A stretch of DNA of 24,817 nt from an uncultured Collinsella sp. (GTDB lineage Bacteria; Actinomycetota; Coriobacteriia; Coriobacteriales; Coriobacteriaceae): NCBI GenBank assembly GCA_900541125.1, contig UQIK01000029.1:1-24817 (forward strand), given 5' to 3'. The position numbers and the translations under genes were made by a program. Positions 8,038 to 15,406 of this stretch are shown piece after piece. The stretch's first letter is position 1. Every line of letters starts with the position of its first letter. The notes beneath the pieces are model-generated. The model was not told the DNA's origin, did not search any database, and saw only the letters and a program-made list of their open reading frames with translations.

Positions 8038-8041
8038 ACCG

Positions 8042-8794
8042 ATGGTTGATAAAAAGCAGATTTCCAAGCTCTACTCAGCCGCAAAGCTATCCGAAACCGA
8101 GCAAAGCGTACTCGAATACCTACTCAACAATATCGACACCCTCGATGATATTGGCATAAAACCCGTCGCCATGGCATGCTTTACCAGCATGACGACAGTC
8201 ATCAGGCTTTCGAAAAAGCTCGGCTACCGTGGCTACCGCGAAATGATGTACGATCTCAAGCACCTTCAGCATGTCTCCCGCGAAATGAATCAATCACTCA
8301 AAGACAGTAGCGTCCACTTCGTATGTCACACCGGAGATGTAGACGTATTCATCGCCGCACTGCATCGCAACAGAATGATCGGAGTAAACGGAGAGGGCTT
8401 CTCACGCATCGTTGCGCAGTACATGGCGACTAAGCTCGTTGGACTTGGCTTTTTGGCCGTCATACAGGACTTCCTAGAAACCGATCAGTTTGTCGAATCC
8501 AACCGAAATACGCTCAGCTGCATGATGCTCATATCCAAATCGGGCCAGACAGAAGCCATCCTGGAAACCGCAAGGGCATGCCACGACGCGGGCATTACGA
8601 CCCTCGCGTTTACCGGCAACGAAGACAGCGAGCTCGCCAAGACGGCAGACGCGATCTTTACGATACATGACGATCACCCAATGGATCTTAAGAACGTTAA
8701 GCCTAACTGCTTTACCGGAAGTTGTATTCTCGCATTCGAAGAACTATTGAGTATCTGCCTTGACAATCTAAAACAAGAAGGCCTGGCCCCCTAA
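8042..8794 (+). CDS. RpiR/MurR-family transcriptional regulator
   Basis: This 250-residue protein has the two parts of the RpiR family. The N-terminal helix-turn-helix occupies about residues 1-77, with FTSMTTVIRLSKKLGYRGYREM at 47-68 as recognition region. A C-terminal SIS sugar-phosphate-binding domain covers about 105-245, with GVNGEGFSRIVAQYMATKL and the loop ISKSGQTEAILETA (164-177). RpiR proteins sense phosphorylated sugars and control their catabolic genes. It is transcribed divergently from the GH4 gene and convergently to the PTS permease gene, which makes it the likely local switch for both. The ATG follows GGGAAGGAAG. It is slightly shorter than the common 280 residues, mainly through a compact linker. 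Confidence 0.9.
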   Translation: MVDKKQISKLYSAAKLSETEQSVLEYLLNNIDTLDDIGIKPVAMACFTSMTTVIRLSKKLGYRGYREMMYDLKHLQHVSREMNQSLKDSSVHFVCHTGDVDVFIAALHRNRMIGVNGEGFSRIVAQYMATKLVGLGFLAVIQDFLETDQFVESNRNTLSCMMLISKSGQTEAILETARACHDAGITTLAFTGNEDSELAKTADAIFTIHDDHPMDLKNVKPNCFTGSCILAFEELLSICLDNLKQEGLAP

Positions 8795-8821
8795 ATCATG
8801 CGATAGGAAGCCAAGCCCTGG

Positions 8822-8838
8822 AATTGCGCTATGCAATT
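8822..8838. terminator. small hairpin between convergent genes
   Basis: AATTGC (8822-8827) and GCAATT (8833-8838) form a 6-bp stem with a five-base loop in the 62-base gap between the convergent regulator and PTS genes. It is short and has no clear U-tract, so it is a weak bidirectional terminator candidate. Confidence 0.3.
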
Positions 8839-8856
8839 GAAAGCCACTTGCGCGTT

Positions 8857-10521
8857 TTACTCGTCACCGAGAACTTCGTGCACCTCAGAAGCGACTTCGC
8901 CGACACGAGGACCGTAAATGACCTGGATTGCCTTGTCGCTCAGGCGGATAACGCCCATAGCTTCAAGATTCTTGGTGAACACCTCGTCGTCTGCAACCTT
9001 AGAACCATCCTTGACAATCACGCGAAGACGTGAGATGCAGTTGTCAAGATCATCAATGTTGTCGGCTCCACCAAGCGCTTCGACAATGCCAACAGCAAGC
9101 GCGCTGTCCTTGGCCGCACGGCCCTGGACTGCCTTCTCGGGAGCGCTATCAGACTCGCCCTTTGCCTCAGCGGCCTTTGCCTCGAACTCGGCTCTGCTGT
9201 TGATCAACTCAATATCGTCACCATCGTCTCGACCGGGCGTCTTGATATCGAACTTAGTAATAAAGAACCGGAAGAGGAAGAAAGCTGCCAGGAAAAAGGC
9301 GGGGAGCAGGATAAGGTATGGAAGCAGATTAAGCTTCTCGGGGCGGAATAAGAATGGGATCAGGTCCTTGATATTTCCCTGGTACACCGAAACGCCCATT
9401 GCCTCCGAGAGAACTTCACCCAGTCCGGAAAGCGGAGCGTAAACGCCAAAGTAGAGCCAGGGGGCGGCAAACAGGAACGTAAAGAGAATAGGCTCCGTAA
9501 CGCCAAAGAAAACAGTCGAAATCACTGTGGGGATTAAAAGACCAGCAACCTTCTTGCGGTTCTGGGGCTTGGCACAAGACCACATAGCAAGGGCGATGCC
9601 CGGGAACAACGCGTAATCATTAATGCCATAGCCAGCCATGAAGGCCCTAACCAAGAGCTTGTCACTGCTGGGAGAAGCGAGCTGTGCAAGCTGAATGGCG
9701 CTATTGCCCACCACGCGCGTTCCATCGACGACCATGGAGCCGCCAAGCTCAGTCCAATACATGGGCGTCTCGAGCAGCGGATGCAAGCCAAACGGCACAA
9801 GGCTCTCGAGCACCCAGCGATAGACAAACGTACCGACCAGACCGGAGCCTTTCACGAACGTCGCAATACCCGAGAAGCATCCACCGATGACGGGCCAGAC
9901 GAAGTACATGATGCCGCCCAGGATGCCACCGGCGACCAGCGATACAATGGGGACGGTTCGACTGCCCGCAAAAAACGCCAGCGCCGTTGGAAGCTTGGTC
10001 TTGTAAAAACGGCCGGTGATCCAGGCGACCAGGCAGCCCACGATAATGCCGCCAAAGACACCAGAGCTGTAGCCAAAAAAGCCGAGCGAGGTAGTGTAGA
10101 GTGCGGACTGCTCACTCGCCTGAATGGACGTAAGGCCGACCTTCTGAAGAGCTTCCACCGTTGTATTGTCGGCAGCCAAGCCAGCTGCTCCAAGCAGAAT
10201 CTCAACCGTCTTGAGCATGGTGAGATAGCAGACAAGGGCAGAAAAGGCAGCCCAGCCCTTCTCTTTGCGAGACAAGGAGAAGGCGCAGCCGACGGCAAAC
10301 AAAACACCGAGGTTTCCAATGATTACCTCGCCGAGACCCTTAAATACCGAGAAGAACGTAAAGAGCGGCGAAGCGGCATACCAGTCCCAATTAACGCCAA
10401 GGGACACAAGGGTCAGTTCGGTCGTAAAAACGCTACCGATACCCAAAAAGAGACCGGAAATGGCAATGAGCGTAATCGGAACGAGCATTGCCTTTCCGAA
10501 CGATTGGAATTTTTCTTTCAT
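8857..10521 (-). CDS. PTS transporter EIICB, glucose/alpha-glucoside superfamily
   Basis: This 554-residue inner-membrane protein imports and phosphorylates a sugar. The EIIC domain (about 1-420) has roughly ten hydrophobic segments and the GLHPLLETPMYW stretch near 250, the usual glucose-superfamily position before the substrate loop (FFGVTEPILFTFLF follows). A charged linker (about 425-470) joins it to the C-terminal EIIB domain, whose phosphorylated cysteine is in DNCISRLRV (Cys495). There is no EIIA domain, so phosphate must come from a separate EIIA such as the one at 18507-19070. The ATG at 10521 follows a perfect AGGAGGG and is preferred over a longer frame. With GH4 and RpiR next door, the substrate is likely a disaccharide or glycoside; the exact sugar is not readable. 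Confidence 0.9.
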   Translation of the reverse strand: MKEKFQSFGKAMLVPITLIAISGLFLGIGSVFTTELTLVSLGVNWDWYAASPLFTFFSVFKGLGEVIIGNLGVLFAVGCAFSLSRKEKGWAAFSALVCYLTMLKTVEILLGAAGLAADNTTVEALQKVGLTSIQASEQSALYTTSLGFFGYSSGVFGGIIVGCLVAWITGRFYKTKLPTALAFFAGSRTVPIVSLVAGGILGGIMYFVWPVIGGCFSGIATFVKGSGLVGTFVYRWVLESLVPFGLHPLLETPMYWTELGGSMVVDGTRVVGNSAIQLAQLASPSSDKLLVRAFMAGYGINDYALFPGIALAMWSCAKPQNRKKVAGLLIPTVISTVFFGVTEPILFTFLFAAPWLYFGVYAPLSGLGEVLSEAMGVSVYQGNIKDLIPFLFRPEKLNLLPYLILLPAFFLAAFFLFRFFITKFDIKTPGRDDGDDIELINSRAEFEAKAAEAKGESDSAPEKAVQGRAAKDSALAVGIVEALGGADNIDDLDNCISRLRVIVKDGSKVADDEVFTKNLEAMGVIRLSDKAIQVIYGPRVGEVASEVHEVLGDE

Positions 10522-10617
10522 CAATTCCCTCCTCAATGAGCCTCTACAAACGACTATTGCACCCCACGTCCCCACACAGGCGAAACGGAAGACATGCTCG
10601 GCAATAGACACAAAGTG

Positions 10618-10645
10618 ATTGTAGAAAGGGGCACAAAAAATGTGC
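10618..10645 (-). promoter_or_regulatory. probable PTS promoter with small palindrome
   Basis: TACAAT on the minus strand (10623-10618) is the best -10 candidate for the EIICB gene and matches the -10 box proposed for the GH4 gene. Just upstream lies GCACA (10631-10635), AAAAA, TGTGC (10641-10645), a perfect 5-bp inverted repeat placed where a repressor or activator could touch the -35 region. No good -35 hexamer is seen, suggesting activator dependence. Confidence 0.4.
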
Positions 10646-10810
10646 ATCGGCATCGCGTAATGCGGTTAAATCGACCGACGATTGCAAGTATTTACGAATC
10701 CGCAAACGGCAGCAAATAGGCAGCGAACGGCAACCTGCAGCGTAGGACAGTCCCCGCAGGCCGACAATTACCGGTATTTTGGCTCATATTTGTTGAATTG
10801 TTGCTCGCCC

Positions 10811-10833
10811 AAAAGCGCGGAGCATCAACGCGC
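10811..10833 (-). terminator. terminator of the feoAB gene
   Basis: On the minus strand GCGCG and CGCGC (10833-10829 with 10819-10815) form a GC-only stem with a nine-base loop, followed by TTTT. It begins three bases after the stop codon of the feo gene. Confidence 0.6.
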
Positions 10834-10835
10834 CC

Positions 10836-13196
10836 CTAAGCCAACCCCAGCAATATGCCCGCCGAATGCACGGCAAACGCCACGATCCAGGCGACCGTCA
10901 CCTGAAACGCGAATACGGCCACGGCATAGCGCGCGCCCAACTCGCTCTTGACGGCGCCGATGGACGCCACGCAAGGCGGGTACAGCAGCGTAAAGACCAA
11001 GAACACGTAGGCGGTAAACGGCGAAAACATGGTCGACAGCGCCGCGGGCGACGTTGCGCCCAAAAGCACCGTGAGCGTCGAGATGACGCTCTCCTTGGCA
11101 ATAAGTCCGGTGACGAGCGCCGTGGATGCGCGCCAGTCGCCAAAACCGAGCGGGGCCAACACCGGCGCGATGATGCTACCCAGACCGGCAAGCAGGCTTT
11201 GCGACTGGTCGGCGACCACGTTAAAGCGGATATCGAACGTCTGAAGGAACCAGATGACCACCGTAGCGGCAAAGATAATGGTAAAGGCCTTGGTGATGAA
11301 GTCCTTGGCCTTATCCCATGCCAGCATCACCGTCGTCTTGACGCTCGGTAGGCGGTAATCGGGAAGCTCCATGATAAACGGCACCGGGTCGCCCTTAAAT
11401 GCTGTGCGATTGAGCACCAAAGCCGCAATGCAGCCGACCACGATACCGATCAGATAGAGTGAGACCATGGCGGGAACCGTCGCCTGTGGGAAAAACGCCC
11501 CGCACAGCAGACCGTAGACCGGCAACTTGGCCGAGCAGCTCATGAACGGCGTGAGCATGACCGTCATCTTGCGGTCGTGCTCGGATGGGAGCGTACGGGT
11601 CGACATGATAGCCGGCACGGTGCAGCCAAAACCGACGAGCATAGGCACAAAGCTGCGGCCCGACAGGCCAAAGCGACGCAGCACTTTATCCATGACAAAG
11701 GCCACGCGCGCCATGTAGCCGGAGTCTTCCAGAATGGAGAGGAACAAGAAGAGCACGACGATAATCGGCAGGAAGGTCAGCACGCTGCCCACACCCGTAA
11801 GCACGCCGTCGACAGCCAGCGAGCGCACTACGTCGTTGGTGCCGAACGCCTTGAGGCCCGCATCGGCCGAGGCGATGATGGCAGCGATGCCGTCCTCCAT
11901 GAGTCCCTGCAACGCCGCGCCGATCACGCCAAACGTCAGCCAAAAGACGAGGCCCATGATCACCAGAAACGCCGGAATGGCTGTGTAACGACCTGTCAGG
12001 ATGCGGTCAATCTTGACGGAGCGCACGTGCTCGCGGCTTTCGTGCGGCTTGACGACGCAACGCCCGCACACGTCGCCGATAAAGCTAAAACGCATATCGG
12101 CCAACGCAGATAGGCGGTCGGTGCCGGCCTCGCCCTCCATCTGGGTAATGATGTGCTCGATAGCGTCGAGCTCGTTGCGATCCAGGTGAAGCGCCTCGGT
12201 CACCAGCTCGTCGCCCTCAACCAGTTTGGTCGCCGCAAAACGCACCGGAATGTGCGCCGTCGCAGCATGGTCCTCGATAAGGTTGGCGATGCCGTGAATG
12301 CAGCGATGCAGCGCGCCGCCGTCTGGACCATCGGGCGCGCAGAAGTCCAGGCGACCGGGGCGCTCGCGGAACCGCGCCACGTGCAAGGCGTGATCCACCA
12401 ACTCGCCAATACCCTCGTTGCGGGCAGCGCTAATGGGAACAACAGGCACGCCCATCAGGCTCTCGAGCAAGTTGACGTCTACGGCGCCGCCGTTGGCGGT
12501 CACCTCGTCCATCATGTTGAGCGCGATGACCATAGGACGGTCAAGCTCCATGAGCTGCAGTGTCAGGTACAGGTTGCGCTCGATGTTGGTGGCGTCAATG
12601 ATGTCGATGATGGCGTCCGGGCGCTCGTCGAGGATGAACTGACGGCTCACGACCTCTTCGCCTGTGTACGGCGACAGGGAGTAAATGCCAGGCAGGTCGG
12701 TAACGCTCGCCTCGGGATGGTTACGGATGGTGCCATCTTTGCGGTCGACCGTCACGCCGGGAAAGTTACCGACGTGCTGGTTAGAGCCCGTCAGCTGGTT
12801 GAATAACGTGGTCTTGCCACAGTTTTGGTTGCCGGCGAGGGCAAAGTGCAGCGGCGCGCCCTCGGGCACGGCCGTCTTTGCCGCACGGGGCGAATACGTC
12901 CCCTCGCCCAGGGCCGGATGCTCCGTCGTGCCGATTGCGGCGTTAGCGCGCGGACCCGTATCGGTGTCGTGAATACCCACGAGCTCGATGCGAGCGGCAT
13001 CGTCCTTGCGCAGCGTCAACTCGTAGCCACGCAGGCGAATCTCGAGCGGGTCGCCCATGGGGGCGTACTTCATCATGGTGACTTCGGTGCCCGGCGTTAG
13101 ACCCATGTCCAAAATATGCTGTCGGAGTGCCTGATCGTCCGATGCCACCGATGCGACAACGGCGTCCTTTCCAATCTCGAGTGTATCGAGCTTCAC
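10836..13196 (-). CDS. feoB: ferrous iron transporter, FeoA-FeoB fusion
   Basis: This 786-residue protein imports Fe(II) across the inner membrane. Residues 1-75 are an SH3-like FeoA domain (LRQHILDMGLTPGTEVTMM and DPLEIRLRGYELTLRKDDA). A spacer leads to a G-protein domain with G1 GNQNCGKTT (122-130), the GVTVD switch (147-151), G3 DLPG (167-170) and G4 NMMD (227-230). A helical GDI-like region follows. Two Gate segments with about eight or nine membrane helices end the protein (for example FVPMLVGFGCTVPAIMSTRTL and SCSAKLPVYGLL). The start is taken as GTG at 13196, where GGGGGAGGAA lies at good spacing; an upstream ATG at 13247 has no ribosome site and lies inside the operator repeats. Fusion to FeoA is known in several bacterial groups. 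Iron-responsive control is likely from the upstream palindromes. Confidence 0.95.
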   Translation of the reverse strand: MKLDTLEIGKDAVVASVASDDQALRQHILDMGLTPGTEVTMMKYAPMGDPLEIRLRGYELTLRKDDAARIELVGIHDTDTGPRANAAIGTTEHPALGEGTYSPRAAKTAVPEGAPLHFALAGNQNCGKTTLFNQLTGSNQHVGNFPGVTVDRKDGTIRNHPEASVTDLPGIYSLSPYTGEEVVSRQFILDERPDAIIDIIDATNIERNLYLTLQLMELDRPMVIALNMMDEVTANGGAVDVNLLESLMGVPVVPISAARNEGIGELVDHALHVARFRERPGRLDFCAPDGPDGGALHRCIHGIANLIEDHAATAHIPVRFAATKLVEGDELVTEALHLDRNELDAIEHIITQMEGEAGTDRLSALADMRFSFIGDVCGRCVVKPHESREHVRSVKIDRILTGRYTAIPAFLVIMGLVFWLTFGVIGAALQGLMEDGIAAIIASADAGLKAFGTNDVVRSLAVDGVLTGVGSVLTFLPIIVVLFLFLSILEDSGYMARVAFVMDKVLRRFGLSGRSFVPMLVGFGCTVPAIMSTRTLPSEHDRKMTVMLTPFMSCSAKLPVYGLLCGAFFPQATVPAMVSLYLIGIVVGCIAALVLNRTAFKGDPVPFIMELPDYRLPSVKTTVMLAWDKAKDFITKAFTIIFAATVVIWFLQTFDIRFNVVADQSQSLLAGLGSIIAPVLAPLGFGDWRASTALVTGLIAKESVISTLTVLLGATSPAALSTMFSPFTAYVFLVFTLLYPPCVASIGAVKSELGARYAVAVFAFQVTVAWIVAFAVHSAGILLGLA

Positions 13197-13238
13197 GTCC
13201 GTGTTCCTCCCCCGGCGCCCACAGGGCGTTGTATTTAT

Positions 13239-13271
13239 GTTCACCATGGCTAACCGTTTGCCATGGCTAAC
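13239..13271. promoter_or_regulatory. tandem palindromic operators upstream of feoAB
   Basis: Two near-palindromic 16-mers centred on CCATGG, GTTCACCATGGCTAAC (13239-13254) and GTTTGCCATGGCTAAC (13256-13271), repeat with a 17-base period. A partial third site (TTAACCATG) lies at 13278-13286. In the minus-strand direction each reads GTTAGCCATGG. The TTAG/CTAA-type half-sites recall DtxR/IdeR/MntR metal boxes, though the sequence is not the classical consensus. Position in the feo 5' leader fits repression by a metal-bound regulator. The assignment to a regulator family is inference. Confidence 0.6.
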
Positions 13272-13286
13272 CAATTTTAACCATGC

Positions 13287-13316
13287 ATGATAGCGCGAAC
13301 ATGCAACAATGTTCAA
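13287..13316 (-). promoter_or_regulatory. promoter of feoAB
   Basis: On the minus strand TTGAAC (13316-13311) and TATCAT (13292-13287) are separated by 18 bases, a plausible sigma-A promoter about 90 bases before the GTG start. The inverted pair GAACAT (13297-13302) and ATGTTC (13309-13314) lies within the spacer and -35 box and could be a second operator. Confidence 0.5.
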
Positions 13317-13330
13317 TCAACAGATCGGTG

Positions 13331-13560
13331 CAAGGGGAATTCTGGGCCATTGCTTCCCAGACGGGCCTGTAGCGGAAACCGAATCCCACTCCGGAACACC
13401 TAAACGGGATGGGCTTTCCGGTTGAGGCATCTAGCGGAAACTGCAACCCGGAATCGGCGCTCAGACTAGGATGCAATTTCCCAATGGGGCCCTCGGGGAA
13501 ACTGCAGCCCGGAATCTGTTCTCGAAACGGGACGCGGTTTCCCCGAGGACCGAAACAGCC
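13331..13560. repeat. degenerate ~62-bp tandem repeat, three units plus a partial one
   Basis: Three units begin at about 13373 (GCGGAAACCGAATCCCA), 13433 (GCGGAAACTGCAACCCGGAAT) and 13495 (GGGGAAACTGCAGCCCGGAAT). A shortened unit precedes them from about 13335. Each unit has a GGAAAC arm and ends with a TTTCC arm (TTTCCGG, TTTCCCA, TTTCCCC), so each can fold on itself. The first arms and spacing are conserved while the middles drift. Open frames cross the array but have no ribosome site and simply read the repeat. It sits in the long gap between the feo promoter and the antiporter terminator. Confidence 0.6.
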
Positions 13561-13578
13561 GCCCGCCCCTCGACAAAA

Positions 13579-13596
13579 TGATCCGTTCCCTCCGTC
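13579..13596. repeat. intergenic module copy 1, conserved box
   Basis: TGATCCGTTCCCTCCGTC here matches TGATCCGTTTTCCTCCGTC at 17144-17162 except for a one-base length difference and a substitution. Both boxes are followed within 60-100 bases by the same CAGCAAAAGCCCGC terminator start, so the pair defines a repeated intergenic module. Confidence 0.5.
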
Positions 13597-13676
13597 GCAT
13601 GCGGAACATCCAAGGAGTGTCCCAGGGTGCCGGCACAATAGGAACGTCCCCAGCTGCCGGCAGCATTTCGCCGCAA

Positions 13677-13720
13677 CAGCAAAAGCCCGCGCTGGCAACA
13701 AATGTCACCTGCGCGGGCTT
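13677..13720 (-). terminator. terminator of the antiporter gene
   Basis: AAGCCCGCGC (13683-13692) and GCGCGGGCTT (13711-13720) form a perfect 10-bp stem with an 18-base loop. Read on the minus strand the stem is followed by TTTTGCTG, giving a Rho-independent terminator 114 bases after the antiporter stop codon. Confidence 0.75.
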
Positions 13721-13833
13721 GGTGGGCGCTCACAAAGGCACGTTACAGAGGCCCACGTCAGTTATGGATTACCGGACGGCACCGGCACGCGATGCCTCCG
13801 TCGGCTTACCAAGCGATGAAGATTGCCGCAGTC

Positions 13834-15297
13834 TTAGACTATCGGCGCAATGCCGGCAAAATGCAGATACAGCGAAATGATTGCCACGACAATGACCACC
13901 GCTGCGATCAGCTTGTCGTGCAGATGCGGAAGCACCGGTTTACCGCGGCCTCGCTCGCCCAGCATATAAACAGGAATGGCCGGAGCAAAAAGAATCGTCG
14001 TGATCATAACGCCCTGAAGACCCGTCGACCACACCAGGAACAATGTGTAGATGAAGCCGAGCGTACCGAAGAAGCGGGCTTTGCCGACGCTGGGCGCATG
14101 CGGCCCGTCCAGATGCTCGTTCTTCCAGCCAATCACCATGTAATAGGCAGCCGAGCAGACATACGGAACCAGAATCGTGTTGACTGCGCAGCTATAGAAG
14201 AACTGGTAGGTGCTCGCCGCCACATACGACACGATCAAGAAGAGCTGCGTGATGCCGGAGCTCACGAGAACCGTTACCACCGGGGCGTCGTGCTTGTTCG
14301 TCTTGGCAAACGCCAGAGGGAAGGATCCCTGGCGCGCTGCCTCGAACGGCGTCTCGGACGCAATGATGACATAGCCCAGCAGCGCGCCGACCAACGAAAG
14401 GATAACGCCAAGGTTTACGATGGCAGCACCAACCGGACCGATTGCGCACTCGAGAATTCCCGCCATGGAGGGCGTTGCAAGCTGTGCCATCTCCTCGCGC
14501 GGCATAATGCCGAGCGACAGCATCGAGATGATCAGATACAGCGTGAATACAGCCGCAAATCCGAGCGCCGTCGAGCGGCCGACGTCGCGCACGTACTTTG
14601 CACGGCCCGAGATAACGACAGCGCCCTCGATGCCCGTGAAGACCCAGACAAGGGCGATCATGGTCGAGACAACCTGCTCGCCAAAGCCAGGACCAGCCGG
14701 CTCTCCCCAGAAGTTGTCCATAAAGATATCGACGTTGAACTTACCCAGGAGCACAATGCTCAGCACAAAGAGTCCCAGCGGCACCAGCTTTGCCAACGTG
14801 ACGATCGTGTTAATGCCCGCGGCCTCCTTGACGCCACGAAGTACAAGAGCGGTAAGGAACCATAGAAATACGCTGGCGCAGATGATGGAAAGCAGATTGT
14901 TGCCCGCACCAAACGCGGGAAAGAAATAGCCCAGTGCGCTAAACAGCAAGAGAGCAAAGCTCACGTTGGAAAGGCATGCGCTGATCCAGTAGCCCCAGGC
15001 GGAGTTGAAACCAATGTAATCGCCAAAGCCTGCCGCAGCGTATGCATAGATGCCGCCGGTTAAGTCGGGACGAGCCTGAGATAGACCGTTGAACACCATC
15101 ATCAACGCAAAGACGCCTATAAAACAAATTCCCCACGAGACGATAACCGCACCGGTATTGGCTCCGCCCGCTGCCATATCGCCGGCGAGAGAAAAGATAC
15201 CGCCACAAATACTGGCGGTAATGACCATCATGGTCAGACGAAAGAGATCGAGGCCATTAGGGTCGATAATCTCATCGTTTTGAGCTTTAGAGGCCAT
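13834..15297 (-). CDS. ArcD-like basic amino acid antiporter (APC superfamily)
   Basis: This 487-residue inner-membrane transporter has about twelve hydrophobic segments and belongs to the basic amino acid/polyamine antiporter group (APA, arginine-ornithine exchangers). Family landmarks are ITASICGGIFSLAGDMA (26-42) in the first helix, PDLTGGIYAYAAAGFGDYIG then FNSAWGYWISA (77-107), and GIEGAVVISGRAKYVRDVGR (about 222-241). The ATG follows GGGGGT. It lies 109 bases downstream of the dimethylargininase gene on the same strand, with a hairpin between them, so it is probably in the same operon at lower level. From context it may import methylated arginine and export citrulline or another basic amino acid; this exchange is inference. 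Arginine/ornithine exchange is the fallback from the family. Confidence 0.88.
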   Translation of the reverse strand: MASKAQNDEIIDPNGLDLFRLTMMVITASICGGIFSLAGDMAAGGANTGAVIVSWGICFIGVFALMMVFNGLSQARPDLTGGIYAYAAAGFGDYIGFNSAWGYWISACLSNVSFALLLFSALGYFFPAFGAGNNLLSIICASVFLWFLTALVLRGVKEAAGINTIVTLAKLVPLGLFVLSIVLLGKFNVDIFMDNFWGEPAGPGFGEQVVSTMIALVWVFTGIEGAVVISGRAKYVRDVGRSTALGFAAVFTLYLIISMLSLGIMPREEMAQLATPSMAGILECAIGPVGAAIVNLGVILSLVGALLGYVIIASETPFEAARQGSFPLAFAKTNKHDAPVVTVLVSSGITQLFLIVSYVAASTYQFFYSCAVNTILVPYVCSAAYYMVIGWKNEHLDGPHAPSVGKARFFGTLGFIYTLFLVWSTGLQGVMITTILFAPAIPVYMLGERGRGKPVLPHLHDKLIAAVVIVVAIISLYLHFAGIAPIV

Positions 15298-15334
15298 TGT
15301 ATGTGCACCCCCTTCATCATGTGATCGAACGAAA

Positions 15335-15371
15335 GATGGCCCGGACGTCCCGAATCGGGTGCCGGGCCATC
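15335..15371 (-). terminator. strong hairpin between DDAH and antiporter genes
   Basis: GATGGCCCGG (15335-15344) and CCGGGCCATC (15362-15371) are perfectly complementary, and the loop can add CCCGA/TCGGG pairs. On the minus strand it is followed by TTTCGTT, a weak U-tract. It may end part of the DDAH transcripts or protect the upstream mRNA, lowering antiporter expression. Confidence 0.6.
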
Positions 15372-15406
15372 GGTCAAGCGATCATCAGACTGTTACAGCT
15401 ATCGCG

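Larger units (their letters stand above)
10522..10835. other. 314-base spacer: PTS leader and promoter, feo terminator
   Basis: No gene is seen. From right to left on the minus strand it holds the feo terminator hairpin, then a region of short direct repeats (GCAAACGGCAGC, GCGAACGGCAAC near 10701-10733) and CCTGC/GCAGG arms. Next come a small operator-like palindrome, a -10 box (TACAAT, 10623-10618) and a leader of about 90 bases before the PTS ribosome site. The repeats have no assigned role. Confidence 0.5.

Noticed and set aside
7867..8067. Extended N-terminus of the GH4 enzyme
   Set aside because: The Rossmann start MKLTVIGGGG is the normal family start; the extension overlaps the divergent regulator gene.
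13197..13247. Extended N-terminus of FeoAB from the ATG at 13247
   Set aside because: No ribosome site; the added residues read through the operator repeats, while GTG at 13196 has GGAGGAA at good spacing and begins the FeoA domain.
13331..13560. CRISPR array
   Set aside because: Units are about 62 bp, degenerate and contiguous without unique spacers, and no cas gene is near.
13267..13701. 144-residue minus-strand frame across the tandem repeats
   Set aside because: It simply translates the repeat units, has no ribosome site and runs from the terminator into the feo promoter.
13702..14865. 387-residue plus-strand frame over the antiporter
   Set aside because: The opposite strand is a convincing twelve-span transporter; this frame is a charged shadow.
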